Assembly (NCBI RefSeq): GCF_003573695.1
Contig: NW_020621936.1
Location: 12,648,001-12,712,000, forward strand
Length of the DNA: 64,000 nucleotides
Origin: Papaver somniferum
Taxonomy: Eukaryota > Streptophyta > Magnoliopsida > Ranunculales > Papaveraceae
Direction of reading: 5' to 3'
The position numbers were made by a program, and so were the translations under genes. Within the stretch, counting starts at the first letter, position 1. Each line of letters opens with the position of its first letter. Shown here in pieces: positions 47,290-58,736 of the stretch. The notes below the pieces were generated by a model that ran no database searches, was not told the origin of the DNA, and was given only the letters and a program-made list of their open reading frames with translations.

Positions 47290-47329
47290 ATGGCCCCTAA
47301 ATCCTTTCGGGTGGCCCCAAAAACGGGAG
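47290..47329 (-). repeat. Right terminal inverted repeat of element A
   Basis: Ends GGCCCCAAAAACGGGAG at 47329 and pairs with 30240-30280. Confidence 0.8.
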
Positions 47330-47338
47330 GATAAGTAA

Positions 47339-48395
47339 AAGCTGATGAAATAGAGATTTTTTTTTTGAAAATTTTATTATTATTTGAAATTTTATTATTT
47401 AATTAATTAAGGTTTTATTTTTAATGATATTTCTTGTTTTAATGGAATTATTGGAATTTGCTTTTTGGTTTGCTTTTGTCTGCCAGCTTCTTTTATTATT
47501 TTTATTTTTTGGCGCCATTTTTTTATTTTTATTTTTACTCGAGGTTTAGAAGCTGTAAACATGGGTCGGGTCATCTGGAACAAGACTAAAATCTGGAGTT
47601 CTTATTTATAAAACCGGACCCATATAATCTAGAATCTAGGACCTAAACATCAATTAACTGCAGTTGATAATCGTTGGTAAGTAGGAATTAATGCAAATGA
47701 AAAATCATTTATTGGTTTCTATTGTCCATGTAGATCTCGAGGAAACTTAGCTAATCAGAAAAGAAAAGCTATCTGTATACTAGACCTGACTCGTCATGAC
47801 ACGTGTTGATGGGTCGAGTAAAACGTGATTCTTGTAAAAATAAACGGCCAAGATGGAATCAGTAATTTTGTAATAATGGGGAGCATCGTAAGTGATAGTG
47901 CAGTTGAAACACCACAGTGAGAGAAAGGTTCTGAAGAAGAAGAAGTCAATGTTTTTCTTTCTTTCTTGGTCGACTGAATTAGAGGGACACGAGAAATATG
48001 TCAGATCTCATCTCTACTTAACCCAACCGTATACAACTGGCGCTCTTACTCTTACGTGGATGGCGAAATTAACCTTGTAATCTATAATTAATTACGGTGG
48101 TTTTTGTTTTCATGCTGAATTATTATTCGAATATTACGGGTGGTCCCGAAACGAAAGTAGTGTGGTGGTGCTTGGGAAAGAAGATGACATATGAATCCTT
48201 TAGGTTCACCAAATACGAAACACGCCAAGAAAGCAAATCGGGGGATACTTGTGGCGTCTTGTTCCGATACAAAGACTATACTCTTCCGGTGTCCATTTAC
48301 CAAACTGTCATCGGTATGTGATACCTTGAGTTGTAGTTGTAATGGATGAGCATCTTTTATTTTGATCAAATTGATCGGAGCCGTGTCAAGCAATA
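47339..48395. other. Probable former upstream DNA of the BAM1-like gene; no gene recognised
   Basis: If element A inserted at its target duplication, this sequence was once continuous with 30230 and could hold distal BAM1 promoter elements. It is very AT-rich at first (47345-47560). A short + open frame at 48097-48321 has no recognised domain. Confidence 0.45.
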
Positions 48396-48397
48396 TA

Positions 48398-48771
48398 CTC
48401 CCTCCGTCCCATTATTAAGTGATTTATTTGATTTTAGATTTTGTCCCACTAATAAGTGATCTAATTTATGTTACTAAACAAGAAGATATTTCTAAAATTA
48501 TCATTTTAGTTAATAATAAACAATATAAGAAATATGCATAATTTGATAGGCATGTTTATATTCGCTACGTAGGTGTTTTAAAATGCTTTTCAATGTTATG
48601 AAGTTTGTGAACATTCGTGGAGTAGTTTGAGAGATAAATCATTTCTAAATTTCACTAGTTATTATCCATAAGGGTATAATTGTAAAAAATGCTTAAAAAT
48701 ACTCTTTTCCTTGTTTGCCTTAAAAATTGTACAAACTTAAACTATGTCACTTAATAGTGGGACGGAGGGAG
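48398..48771. mobile_element. Stowaway MITE (Tc1/mariner type)
   Basis: 374 bp with inverted ends CTCCCTCCGTCCCA...TTAAGTGA at left and the same read inward at right. TA flanks both sides (48396-48397, 48772-48773). CTCCCTCCGTCCC is the classical Stowaway end. Non-coding, AT-rich core. Confidence 0.95.
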
Positions 48772-49589
48772 TATGATAAAAACATTTTTAATAGCATCTC
48801 CAACAGCTGGTTATAAAATATTACGTGGAAGTTGTTAAAATTTTGTTCCGTAAACGAAATCGGACGGCTAAAAATTGAATTTTGATAATATATGCCGCAG
48901 AAACCGGGGTTAAAGGAAATTCCAAGAATAGAATGTCTACAAGGTTTTTTTGGATTAGGAAACACGGTTATGTGAAGTGTTTTCAGAGTTTACAGTTTTC
49001 TAATTAAGGTGCGAGACTATTTTTAGAAGCTCCTAAGACTTGGGGAGCAAGGATGAAATTACTATATAAGAAGGCATGTATGGTGAAGAATAATCATCCT
49101 TTTGTTAATATTCTTAACAAGGGGTGAGGTTCACAACCATTGTGTCCTACAATGGTTGGTGGTGGGGTAAAATTTATGTGAGAAGACTGACTTGTAGAAA
49201 GAGCGGGTATGGGAGGAATTCAGGATTTGTTCACATGGGAGAATGTAGAATTCATGATGTTTTCCATGTTCTTGTCTAAAGTCGAAGCTATCATGGCATT
49301 GGAGGTTTATGGAAGAAGAACAACAAAGGAAGAGGTAAGCTCTTTGTATCATGTCTTGTTGTTTCTAAGTCGTTTATCGCTAGTGGGATATATAATTAGT
49401 TGATTATATGATTTTTGTCGATGTAATAACTTGTTGCGATAAAGAAAGATTATCGGGGTGGTTCTGGTCGTGGATGTAGCCTACAAATGGTAGGTGAACC
49501 ACGTAATATTTTTGTCATACGATTGTCTATTTTCGTATTGATTATATATTCATGCTAGTATTATTAATCATGTTAATCTAAAGATGTAA
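48772..49589. other. Unrecognised spacer
   Basis: No supported gene. AGCATCTCCAACAG near 48793 resembles a common plant MITE end, but no partner end was found. Confidence 0.4.
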
Positions 49590-49662
49590 GTAGATGATCC
49601 GAGTTAAGTTATCTAAAGTAGGATGTTTCATGAAATTAACCTCACGTGTCCATCACGTGTCA

Positions 49663-50505
49663 TCATTCGTCACTGTGACCATCATGTCCAGTTGGTTCAA
49701 CGTGCAGATGCAATCTCTCAGCCAATGTATCATCCACAAAACTATGAATGTTACATGTGCCAATAAGAACCAAAAGATCCTTCTTATTAAGTAAGCCTGA
49801 AAATTTAATAGTATTTTGGGTGACAATTCCAGTTAAGGCATATAGAGAAATTTTCATAATAATATCAACAAAAGTAGTCGGAGAAACTTCTTCCTTTTCT
49901 GACTCTTCCATAAGTGTGGATGAAATCTTCTCATCATAATCTACAAGCATGAACAATTGATTGGAGGTAAAGGTGGTTCAGCTTTAGTAGGAGTAGTAGG
50001 ATGTATAATAATTGGTTTAGCCGAACAAAATGAGGGTTTAGGGAAATTGGCAAGTGGGGAGAAGGAAAAAATGAACTAGAGGAAGGTTTAAATTGTCAAG
50101 AAAATAGTCTATACTTCTTAACTTGCAAATCTACAAAAGCTTGTTGTATACGAGCAAGATAGAAAGCTTCAGTATCACAAATTGTTTTAAACATTTGCAC
50201 TGGATTACAAATTTCTTCTTTCAACCCACTGATAAAACTCAAGGTGAAGTACTTTTCATAAAGACTTTTATTCTTCGATTTCATTAAGACCTTATGGGTT
50301 TCATATTACTCCATTGTAGTCGTCTTAGACAATTTATTATAGCTTCCAACATAGTTATCAAATACAACATCCTCAAATCGACAACAAATATCAGAAACAA
50401 ATGTATCTCACTCAATAAATGGTTTACCTCTTGATAATCAAGAAACCAAGCATCTTCTTTACCATCAAAATGAATAAAAGTAAGATCTATTCGTAGGAAA
50501 AGCAC
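49663..50505 (-). pseudogene. Gypsy gag-protease remnant
   Basis: Fragments in several frames. 50505-50284 resembles the gag capsid start (LTFIHFDGKEDAWF). 50284-50096 holds SFISGLKEEICNPVQMFK and AFYLARIQQAF, a common chromovirus-type gag motif. 49956-49663 holds a degenerate retropepsin (ISLYALTGIVTQNTIKFSGL, then LVLIGTCNIHSFVDDTLAER), in which the expected catalytic DSG/DTG is destroyed (IGTC). Stops and frame changes lie between them. It is a different gypsy family from the Tat elements in this window. Confidence 0.7.
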
Positions 50506-50606
50506 CGAGAGTTCTCAATTGTGGAGGGGAAAAGATTAGATATACCAAGTTTTCCAAACTACATCAAGGCGAAGCTAAGACAATTGGTAGGAAATTTTTC
50601 TTCAAT

Positions 50607-51308
50607 TCAATCAACACTTTTACCACAAAGACCATTAGAAATGGTTTCATAGGATGGTCTTTCTCCACTTGGTCTTGGAAGGCGAAAACTGCCCAAAGGG
50701 ATTTTAGTAATCTTTGAAATCAATTCTCTATTAACAAGAATCCTTTCTCTATTTATCATGGTCTTGAATTTCATGTCCTCGGGATCAACATCATGCATGT
50801 TAGCATAGAAGATTCTTCTAAGAGTACCAAAACCTTCACCAAGGCCATTAAAGATATTTCCAAGATTAAATTTTTCAAAGAAAACCAAATCTTCTTTATG
50901 ACCACTAACCAAATCCAATTTCTGTTCTAGAATAAAACCACTAGAAGAAATCCTTTCAAATATCTTACTACTAGAATCATTGCTAAATCTAATTCTAATA
51001 GAATCTTGATTTTGAGGTATAGTCATGCTAGAGGATGAAAAATCCAAAGTTTTTGAAGCCTTCTTTGAACCCTTGAAATTTCCCATGAGACCTAGAAATT
51101 GAGAGTACAAGAAGAAGGAATAACTTACTTGAATTGATCCTTGAAAAAGAATAAAACCTTTAGTCACTTTTGAGTCTCCAAAGATGAACTCTAATGGAGA
51201 TGATACATGAACCCTAGAAAAGTTCACGTACGCGGAAAAGAGGAGGAAGAAGAAAGGTACACGTACCATGCTTCTTATAAACCCAAAGATGGGCTTGGAC
51301 CAGTTCAT
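50607..51308 (-). CDS. Open frame of 233 codons, retroelement-associated, unrecognised
   Basis: The most likely start is the internal MGNFKGSKKASKTLDF (about 51086), since the N-terminal part before it reads like chance hydrophobic sequence (FFFLLFSAYVNF). The centre (FFEKFNLGNIFNGLGEGFG, then TLRRIFYANMHDVDPED) resembles the putative plant transposon protein domain found in retrotransposon ORFs. This is recalled, not tested. It lies upstream, on the same strand, of the gag-protease remnant. The end (GLCGKSVD) is unremarkable. Confidence 0.45.
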   Translation of the reverse strand: MNWSKPIFGFIRSMVRVPFFFLLFSAYVNFSRVHVSSPLEFIFGDSKVTKGFILFQGSIQVSYSFFLYSQFLGLMGNFKGSKKASKTLDFSSSSMTIPQNQDSIRIRFSNDSSSKIFERISSSGFILEQKLDLVSGHKEDLVFFEKFNLGNIFNGLGEGFGTLRRIFYANMHDVDPEDMKFKTMINRERILVNRELISKITKIPLGSFRLPRPSGERPSYETISNGLCGKSVD

Positions 51309-51908
51309 GAACCGCGATCCACAAAAGGAAAGTAAGATTTCTTAAGGCGTTCAACAGCCAAGGTTCGCACACTAACAGGATCTGTACCGTGCAGTAAAGA
51401 GATAGTAGAAAAACTGTACCACTTTAAATAACCTTGGGTAGAGAGGAAAAAAAACTTGTCAAGGAATTTTTCTTAAAGAAAAAGGACTAGAAATAAATTA
51501 ACCCAAACAAACAAAAATCAATCAAACCATTACTTGCCCCATCTCAAGTTATATACAAATGGGGTAGAGCCAAGCTTGTTATCAAGTGGCAAGATATGCA
51601 GAGAGATTCTCATGCATCTTTCTCGGTTGATATTTGGGAAATGTAGCAGAAGTATAATCATAGTAATGATGATACTCAGGGTTAATATAATTTCTTGAAA
51701 TTTTTTTCTTATGACCAAGGAATGACTCTTTCCGACAACTAAAACCTACGCCGAACTCACAAGAAATCTTTTTTATCAATTTCACATGAGTTGGTAGTAA
51801 GTATTATTTATACATCACGAATACATGACTTGACAGGTACATAACTTTTATTAGAACGATTCCTTTCCTCAATCGAATGAAGTTTTTCTAAGAATTTAAA
51901 AACGCTTT
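51309..51908. other. Spacer without recognisable gene
   Basis: Short frames only. No repeat with a second copy seen. Confidence 0.4.
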
Positions 51909-54130
51909 TGTTTGAGGGTAAAAACTGGTTCTGCTGTTTTTTGGAAAATTTGGGGTGTGTTGATGAGAAACGAATTCAAACCCTAAACAAATGCACTACA
52001 AGGGAGTACTTTTATATTCGAGAGATCAATCTGTAATACTCTGGCCTAAACCAAGAAATGGTCGTTCCAGATTAATTCGGTCACAAGGTGCAGGAGAAGG
52101 GTTGATCTTAGGTAGGGAAGCGGAGAAGGTGTTTGAGATCAGGATGTTGAATTATGAAGCTATGTCTGTTTTATGACTTGTATCAGAAAAATGGTTTCTG
52201 GCTACTTGTGTTCTCGTGTTGTTGAAATAGGTTGAAAACCTATTTATACAAGTCATTTGAGCGCAACCCTGATCTCATAGGAAGTGGAGGAGGTTAAGTA
52301 GTGGAGTATTGGGGTCGTGTAAGAAGTGGTGATCATCACATGGTCACATTTTCGTCCACTACTCTCATCGTTGTCAATCGTCCGTCCTTTCCTAACACAT
52401 TCTCATAATGGGCGCGTTGCACGCCGCACGCTGTAAACCGCCAGACCAATACCCCAGTAAGTATCCCCCAGTTTGTGACATGTTGGATGTCTCGAGTAAG
52501 TGGGTCAAATCGTGGGCCTTTCCGCAAAGAATAACATATGGTTCTATTAGGTTGAATAACTAAGTTATTTTATGGAACCGATATTCATAAAACATCTTAT
52601 ATGTTCGATGCATGTAAAGCATCGCTTTTACGCAAGCATCTCAAAATAATTGATGTGCATGAAGTATTGTTGTTTTAGAGCTTGATTGAATAAGTCGCGG
52701 ATTGAGCGTCTTAAAAAGGCAGCATGTCCGACCATATTTGGGTGATCGTTTGGAAACCATATGGATCAACTACCACTTGGTCGATCACTCCCTGTGGAGG
52801 AGGGGAGGCCGGTGATCATGGCGTCACCCTTCTGGCCATCTAGAATCCAATCTAAACCATCCGACCAAGCTGGAAAAGTTGGTCGGACAAGATGATTTGC
52901 GACAGTTGTACGCTGCCGCTGATTATATTTTAGGGTTTGAAGCCGCACAGCCATCCCTTCTTTGGGCGAGCGATTCGATGCATTGAGCCATAGTTTAAGA
53001 AGGCCAGCCGGCCATGTGTAAAGGTGGGTCAACGGTCATCACACTGACATCTTCGGGACCGCCCAAAATTAGATATATACCTCCCGTTTAGGCCGGCGAA
53101 GATGGATGGTTGTGATCAATTTGCAGCAGTAGTGTGTTGCCTTAAACCCTAATTAGGGTTTTGAGACAACCACATCCACCTTAGTTCGATCAAGCGGTTT
53201 GGCGTGCCATTGACTTCCCTTGGGGAAGTCAATCGAGTGGGGATAAAATTGAGTCGGTGGTGAACTTATGTGCACCCTCTTGATCGTCTGAAACGAGATC
53301 TAAGCCGTCCAATTGGGATGGATAAGTTGTACGGACACGATCGATTTGCGACAGTTGTATACTGCCGCGACCAAATTAGGGTTTTGAACACATCGTGTTT
53401 GCTCGAGTTTGGGAAAACAGTTGAGCGCTTTATAGGCTTGTCGTAGGCAAGTCGATCGGCCAAGGGGAAAGTCGGTCCGCCAATGAACATGCCGGAACTT
53501 CCTTGATCGTTTGTAGGAATATCCAAGCCGTCCAACTAGGTTGGCGAAGTTGGACGACCGTGATATTTTTGAGACCGTTTTGGATAGTCTAGCTCGTTTG
53601 AGCTGTTCTTCAACAGCGCGCGATCATCCATGTTTGGGGTTGGCGTTCAATGACGTTGAAGCATGTTAGATGAAGTCCGACCGGTCGGGGTGGGCCCGCC
53701 GACGGTCATCTCGGTGATCGCCTATTTCTGCCAGGGCTTGGCTAGGCTTGTTGAATTGTGCGTCCAAATTGTGTGGCCGTGATCATTTTGAGACTGATAT
53801 GGACAGTCTAGATTTCCCTTAAGGAATTTAAACATGTTCGATCGAGCTATCTTTAATTAAAAGTGCGTCGATACGAAAATCTCTTTGTCAGAGAGTGATG
53901 TAGCCTGTGTGGGTATTTTCATGCAGATCTCAATACTGGCACTTCGGAAGATTCATGCTACTCTGCTGAGAGTGAACACTTAATCGTCATGTCATGTCAA
54001 TAATGAGAGTTCGGCTGGGAATATAGCATATGCAAATACTAGGCAAGTCATGCATTAGTTGGTAATGCTGGCAAAAATAGAATTCACAGAATATTTGGGA
54101 TTGCTAATACGCGCACCACTCTGAGTGAAT
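51909..54130 (-). repeat. 3' LTR with ~230-bp diverged subrepeats
   Basis: 51909-52920 matches the right LTR closely. A minus-strand TATAAATA lies at 52248-52241. From 52830 on, a motif group (CCGTCCAA..., GGCGAAGTTGGACG, CGTGATC, TTTGCGACAGTTGTA) recurs about every 230 bp near 52830, 53090, 53300, 53520 and 53750. The outer boundary is uncertain; a TA microsatellite at about 54135-54158 lies close to it. Confidence 0.65.
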
Positions 54131-54362
54131 TTCATATATATATATATATATATATATTGAATTGCTCAATGAGCGAGGAGGGTTTTTTGCACTCGTCACT
54201 CTTCAAATGGCTTTACCCCTTGCGGGGTGATAGCGCATTAAATACTGGTTACAATTATAGCCTTGAACTAAAAACCACCATCAACATTAAGTCCACTGCT
54301 TAGCATGTAATAGTTACACTATTGCGGGGTAAGCACTAGATGGTGACAAATAAAGGTAAAAC

Positions 54363-54872
54363 TTATGAGACAAAGTTAGATGTTACCAGGAGAGATGGGT
54401 CGATCTGTCTTTGGAACATGTCACGTTCAAGAGGCGTCCAGGTAAGCGTTCCCCTAACATGATGTCGGTTGGCCTCAGGTAGATTAGGCATACTGTTGGT
54501 TGGGATCTCAAACTGCATTCCAAGTCCCTTGTAGATCTGAGTATCGTTCGAGAGCGTGTCCAAGCTTCCCTTATTCATGACGATGTCATAATCCTCGACT
54601 CTGATGTGGACAATCCTTGTCATGAGGAATATCCTTAAAAGGCTGCTGAAGCAATTGAAGCAGCTCCCAAAGAGAACGTTGATGCAGCTTTCGAGAAGGG
54701 AGCGTGCGTTGAAGCGTCTTCTTCTGGAGAGAGCGTTGAAGCGGCTTCTTCTGGAGAGAGCGTTGAAGCGGCTTCTCCTTAACTTTGATTTTCCCTTGCA
54801 AATTACATGCTTCTTGATTGACCGTCTCTCTTGTGTTGAAGAAATCCTTGACTGGCGGTGAAGGAATTTCAT
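54363..54872 (-). CDS. Unrecognised element-borne open frame with 30-nt internal repeats
   Basis: 169 codons on the same strand as gag. The first third (SKLRRSRFNALSRRSRFNAL) derives from three copies of a 30-nt repeat (54707-54780), which stays open in more than one frame, so frame choice there is unsure. The second half (MTRIVHIRVEDYDIVMNKGS, then HHVRGTLTWTPLERDMFQRQ) looks like real protein and stops just after a possible donor (CTCCTG|GTAACA). A spliced gene occupying the place of pol is possible. I recognise no domain. Confidence 0.35.
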   Translation of the reverse strand: MKFLHRQSRISSTQERRSIKKHVICKGKSKLRRSRFNALSRRSRFNALSRRRRFNARSLLESCINVLFGSCFNCFSSLLRIFLMTRIVHIRVEDYDIVMNKGSLDTLSNDTQIYKGLGMQFEIPTNSMPNLPEANRHHVRGTLTWTPLERDMFQRQIDPSLLVTSNFVS

Positions 54873-55899
54873 GTTGAGACTCAGTCCCCAAGCGTGAGTT
54901 ACATGGCTCTATCTTGTATGGTCGGTGGGTTTACCATAATAAAGATATCACCATCTCGCCTATGTACTGGTGACTCTATTACTTCTCCATGGGAAAGTAA
55001 AATATGCATAAGTTCGGATTACCTCTGTCCGTAGTGGTTGTTGCTGTGGTGAAGCTCTGGCGAGCAACAACGATTCTTGGCAGCAACTATGATCAGAAGA
55101 GACTGGCAGGGAGAGGCACGGTAGCTACTTGCACGAACTTGGCAGTCTTCATATAATGGTAGAGATCGTCTCGTTATTATAGGGAGAAGGAACCAATAGC
55201 TTCCTTGATGTTTCCTCATGGAATGGAGAAGAGGGAGATAGTCCCCTTCCCACGAGTATCTATTGAGCTTTCAACTTGATAGATGTTGTCACGCTGGGTC
55301 TCTGAAGAAATAATTTGGAGAGAGTTGGATTTGAACCCAATGTTGATGAGGATCGTACGAGTTGCTGATCATGAGGCTGTCTTTGCGTCTACGTTGCGTT
55401 TCATATACGTCCAGGCATATCGATGGTTTTTGACAATACATCTGCTCTCTTGAGTATGTCCTCATCTTTGGACATCTTGGAATCATAATGATCCCGTACT
55501 TGCGTCTCTCTAAATTCAGCATCTTTGAGATGGATAGTGCTGAGCAGTCCCCAGTTACACTCCTTTGTCTTTATCATCTTTGGATCGTGACTTTGAGGAG
55601 TAGGGAAGTTCCCTCATGCGAATGACTTAACTAATATGTTGTGCAAATATGATGAATCTCTTGACATGGAGAGTCTATATGTACCTCTTAAGTATCAGGT
55701 GCGACCTCCTTCGGTAATGCAACTACTCCTTCTACGGGAGACAAAATTCTGAAAGCGTCTCTCACTGATGTTGTTGCCGACAAGCCTATGTCTTGGACGT
55801 TGTTTTATAATTGTGACAGTCATGCATGTGGTACTGGAATTGGAGTAGGCGGTTTTGGACGCGCAGGATGTTGTATCTCGGTGGTTTTCCTCTTGATGC

Positions 55900-57053
55900 T
55901 TAAATGAAACTGCTTAAAAAAGGCTGAAGGTTGTATTGCCTGTTGGTGGGATGTATGCTTCTACAAATATCATGAAGCTCTTTAAACCTGGAAGGCTTGG
56001 TTCTTTCTAGCAGGGCAGGTGCCGTTGTAGCCGAGCGCTTAACATCTTCACGAAGTTTAGAGGATGTCTGAAATTGCAGATTCTTCAGCATAGCACGATA
56101 GATGGGTACCATCCTATTAATGCATAATTCCACCAATCGTTGTTCAATCATATTTGGATCGTGACAATCCAGTGCCTGGATTTTGAACCTCTTGACATAA
56201 TCATTTGGATGCTCATTGTTTTGTTGGAACATTCTCCCCGAATCTGAAACGGTGATTTGCTCGGATACGAAGAAATACTTCTTGTAGAAAGCGGTTACCA
56301 TCTCACACCAGTTGGATAAGCTGTTTGGTGCAATGTTGTTGTACCAGGTGTACGCTCTCCCAGTAAGTGACTTTGAGAACTCTTTCAGGCGGAGGACATG
56401 ATTATATTCGTGCTCTCCTAGTAGCTCCAGAAAATGAGAGATGTGTTCTCGAGGGTTACCAGTTCCGTCATAAAGGGAAAATTGAGGAGAAGAGTATCCT
56501 CTCGGAAGAGGAACTCTTTGCACATCATGAGGATAAGGAGGTTGATGCTGGTGCAGGTATACCGGATTTTCCTTGCCTCGATGTTGGAGAAGTCGTTCTA
56601 GATCCTCACGCGTGATGAAATTGGACGGCTGATTCCTTTCCCTTGAGCGCTCAGGAGAAACACGAATCTCTTCATCTATGAATGCACGCCTTGTTGAAGT
56701 GCTTGCGCCAAAAGTTTTGAAAGTACTCCTCATTGGTTCTATGGGCTGACACGGCTCTTGTGGTAGTCGCTCCATTAGCGTCTTGAGAAAAGTGAGTACC
56801 TCTTTCTGAGTTGTAGCCATGTCCGTCTGAGCCTTAACGAGAACTTCTCGTCTTTTCATTAAATCAACAATGGTGATAGGGGGTTGGCCTCCTCTCGCTC
56901 CTCCGGTCTCTCGTCCTGATGGGAAGTGGCGGTAGCTCTAGTAACGACCAGGGCGTTATGCTCGAAGAAATATTGGTGGCGGCAGCGGCTCTGGCTCTGG
57001 TGATCGGAGGTGTCACATCTAAGGGAGCGTCTCAGTGTTGTCCGGGTTGACAT
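55900..57053 (-). pseudogene. Gag of the non-autonomous LTR element
   Basis: The likely original start is MSTRTTLRRSLRC at 57053. A frame change before 56859 leads into a 319-codon open frame. A linker (AQTDMATTQKEVLTFLKTLM) precedes the retrotransposon gag domain: FSLYDGTGNPREHISHFLEL, FSKSLTGRAYTWYNNI, then SNWCEMVTAFYKKYF and MFQQNNEHPNDYVKRF. This is the capsid-like domain that packages element RNA. No zinc knuckle or protease follows before the stop at 55900, so the product is gag only. Confidence 0.85.
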
Positions 57054-57725
57054 AATAGGAGAACCCTTTATGATGATTTGAATATGGGTCAAGCCTCCTT
57101 TGTTGTTGTAGATGTACTAATTCTTGGAATTGCGCCATGTTCTAGATCTACACGTTTTGTTGATGAAGTGGTAGAGAATATTCCTGACTTTAAATTGGTA
57201 GCACTGGTGGAATAGAGATAGACCTTTTCTTTTGTGATCACTGTAGGTGTCTCCCTAGGACTCCAATGGTGTTGAGATTTGTTGTCGACTATCTTCATAC
57301 TGGAACAACAGCTACGCGAATCTTCACTTTGTCTTTCTGGGTGTGGTCCCCTTTCTCCATACAACACTTGTGATGTTTGTAGAAAAGGAGGTTGCTCCAT
57401 CCGAATCTCCAGAGAAGCCGTTGCGTTCTTCTAAGCAGTAGTCACGACTTCTTGTGTCTCCACGTGGATTTCTGGTCCTTTCATCTGGGAGATTTACTGG
57501 TGCTCAGCTATCCAAGGCATTTCCAGTAGCATTGCTTGAAAAAGCATTTTTATGAAGCTTCTTAGTGAATGGAACACCGGAATTGAAATTGGTTGTTGAA
57601 CCTAAATTAAATTTAAAGATTGAATTGGATCTAAGATCCACCCTTTTGAAATTGAGAAAACTGGAATGAATATTGAAATATTGATTTTCCAACTGAGAGA
57701 TCAATCTCCCACCGTGGTCGTCAGT

Positions 57726-58735
57726 TGTTTGAGGGTAAAAACTGGTTCTGCTGTTTTTTTGGTAAATTTGGGGTGTGTTGATGAGAAACGAATTCAAACC
57801 CTAAACAAATGCATTGCACGGGAGTACTTTTAGATTCGAGAGATTAATCAGTAAGACTCTGGCCTAAACCAAGAAATGGCCGTTCCAGACTCAATTGAGT
57901 CACAAGGTGAAGGAGAAGGGTTGATCTTAGGGAGGGAAGCGGAGAAGGTGTTTGAGATTAGGATGTTGAATTATGAAGGTATTGATGTTTTATGACTTGT
58001 ATGAAAAAAATGGTTTCTGGCTACTTGTGTTGATAACACTTGTGTTCTCGTGTTGTTGAAATAAGTTGAAAACCGATTTATACAAGTCATTTGAGCGCAA
58101 CCCTGATCTCGTAGGAAGTGGATGAGGTTAAGTACTGGAGTAGTGGGGCCGTGTAAGAAGTGGTGATCATCACGTGGTCACATCTTCTTCCACTACTCTC
58201 ATCGTTGTCAATCGTCCTTCCTTTCCTGACACATTCTCATAATGGGCGCGCTGCACGCCGCACGCTGTAAACCGCCAGACCAATACCCCAGTAAGTATCC
58301 CCCAGTTTGTGACATGTTGGATGTCTCGAGTAAGTGGGTCAAGTCGTGGGACTTTCCGCAAATAATAGCATATGGTGCTATTAGGTTGAATAACTAAGTT
58401 ATTTTATGGAGCCGATATTCATAAAACATCTTATGTGTTCGATGCATGTAAAGCATCGATTTTAAGCAAGCAACTCAAAATAATTGATGTGCATGAAGTA
58501 TCGTTGTTTTAGAGCTTCATTGAATAAGTCGCGGATTGAGCATCTTAAAAAGGTAGCATGTCCGACCATATTTGGGTGATCGTTTGGAAACCCTATGGAT
58601 GAACTACCACTTGGTCGATCACTCCCTGTGGAGGAGGGGCGGCCGGTGATCATGGCGTCACCCTACTGGCCATCTAGAATCCAATCTAAATCGTCCGACC
58701 AAGCTGGCAAAGTTGGTCGGACAAGATTATTTGCG
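57726..58735 (-). repeat. 5' LTR (truncated) of the gag-only element
   Basis: 1,010 bp matching 51909-52920. A minus-strand TATA-like TATAAATC is at about 58084-58077. It breaks off at TTATTTGCGG, where the copia LTR begins. Confidence 0.8.
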
Positions 58736-58736
58736 G

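Larger units (their letters stand above)
30240..47329 (+). mobile_element. Element A: ~17-kb Mutator-like element with transposase-OTU, PMD gene and satellite
   Basis: The left terminus CTCGCGTTTTCAGGGGCCAC at 30241 matches the right terminus read inward (CTCCCGTTTTTGGGGCCAC). Similarity continues through AAAGGATTT and GGGGC for about 40 bp. Flanks GATAAGTAG (30231-30239) and GATAAGTAA (47330-47338) agree at 8 of 9 bases, the size of a MULE target duplication. Inside are an apparently intact three-exon transposase gene, a 9-kb satellite, and a convergent, broken PMD gene. The coding-to-satellite-to-coding order and shared TTCGG-core motifs through introns, ends and satellite argue for one element and not a chance cluster. 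Confidence 0.82.
51909..58735 (-). mobile_element. Gag-only (non-autonomous) Tat-like LTR element
   Basis: Direct repeats starting TGTTTGAGGGTAAAAACTGG at 51909 and 57726 bracket gag but no reverse transcriptase, integrase or RNase H. The element reads on the minus strand (gag and TATA direction). This matches the gag-carrying, pol-less class sometimes called TR-GAG, presumably mobilised by an autonomous relative; its LTR is homologous to the + LTR ending near 13.6 kb. The right (5') LTR is cut at 58735 by a copia LTR. Confidence 0.75.

Noticed and set aside
48793..48806. Possible second MITE end AGCATCTCCAACAG
   Set aside because: No inverted partner or target duplication found nearby.
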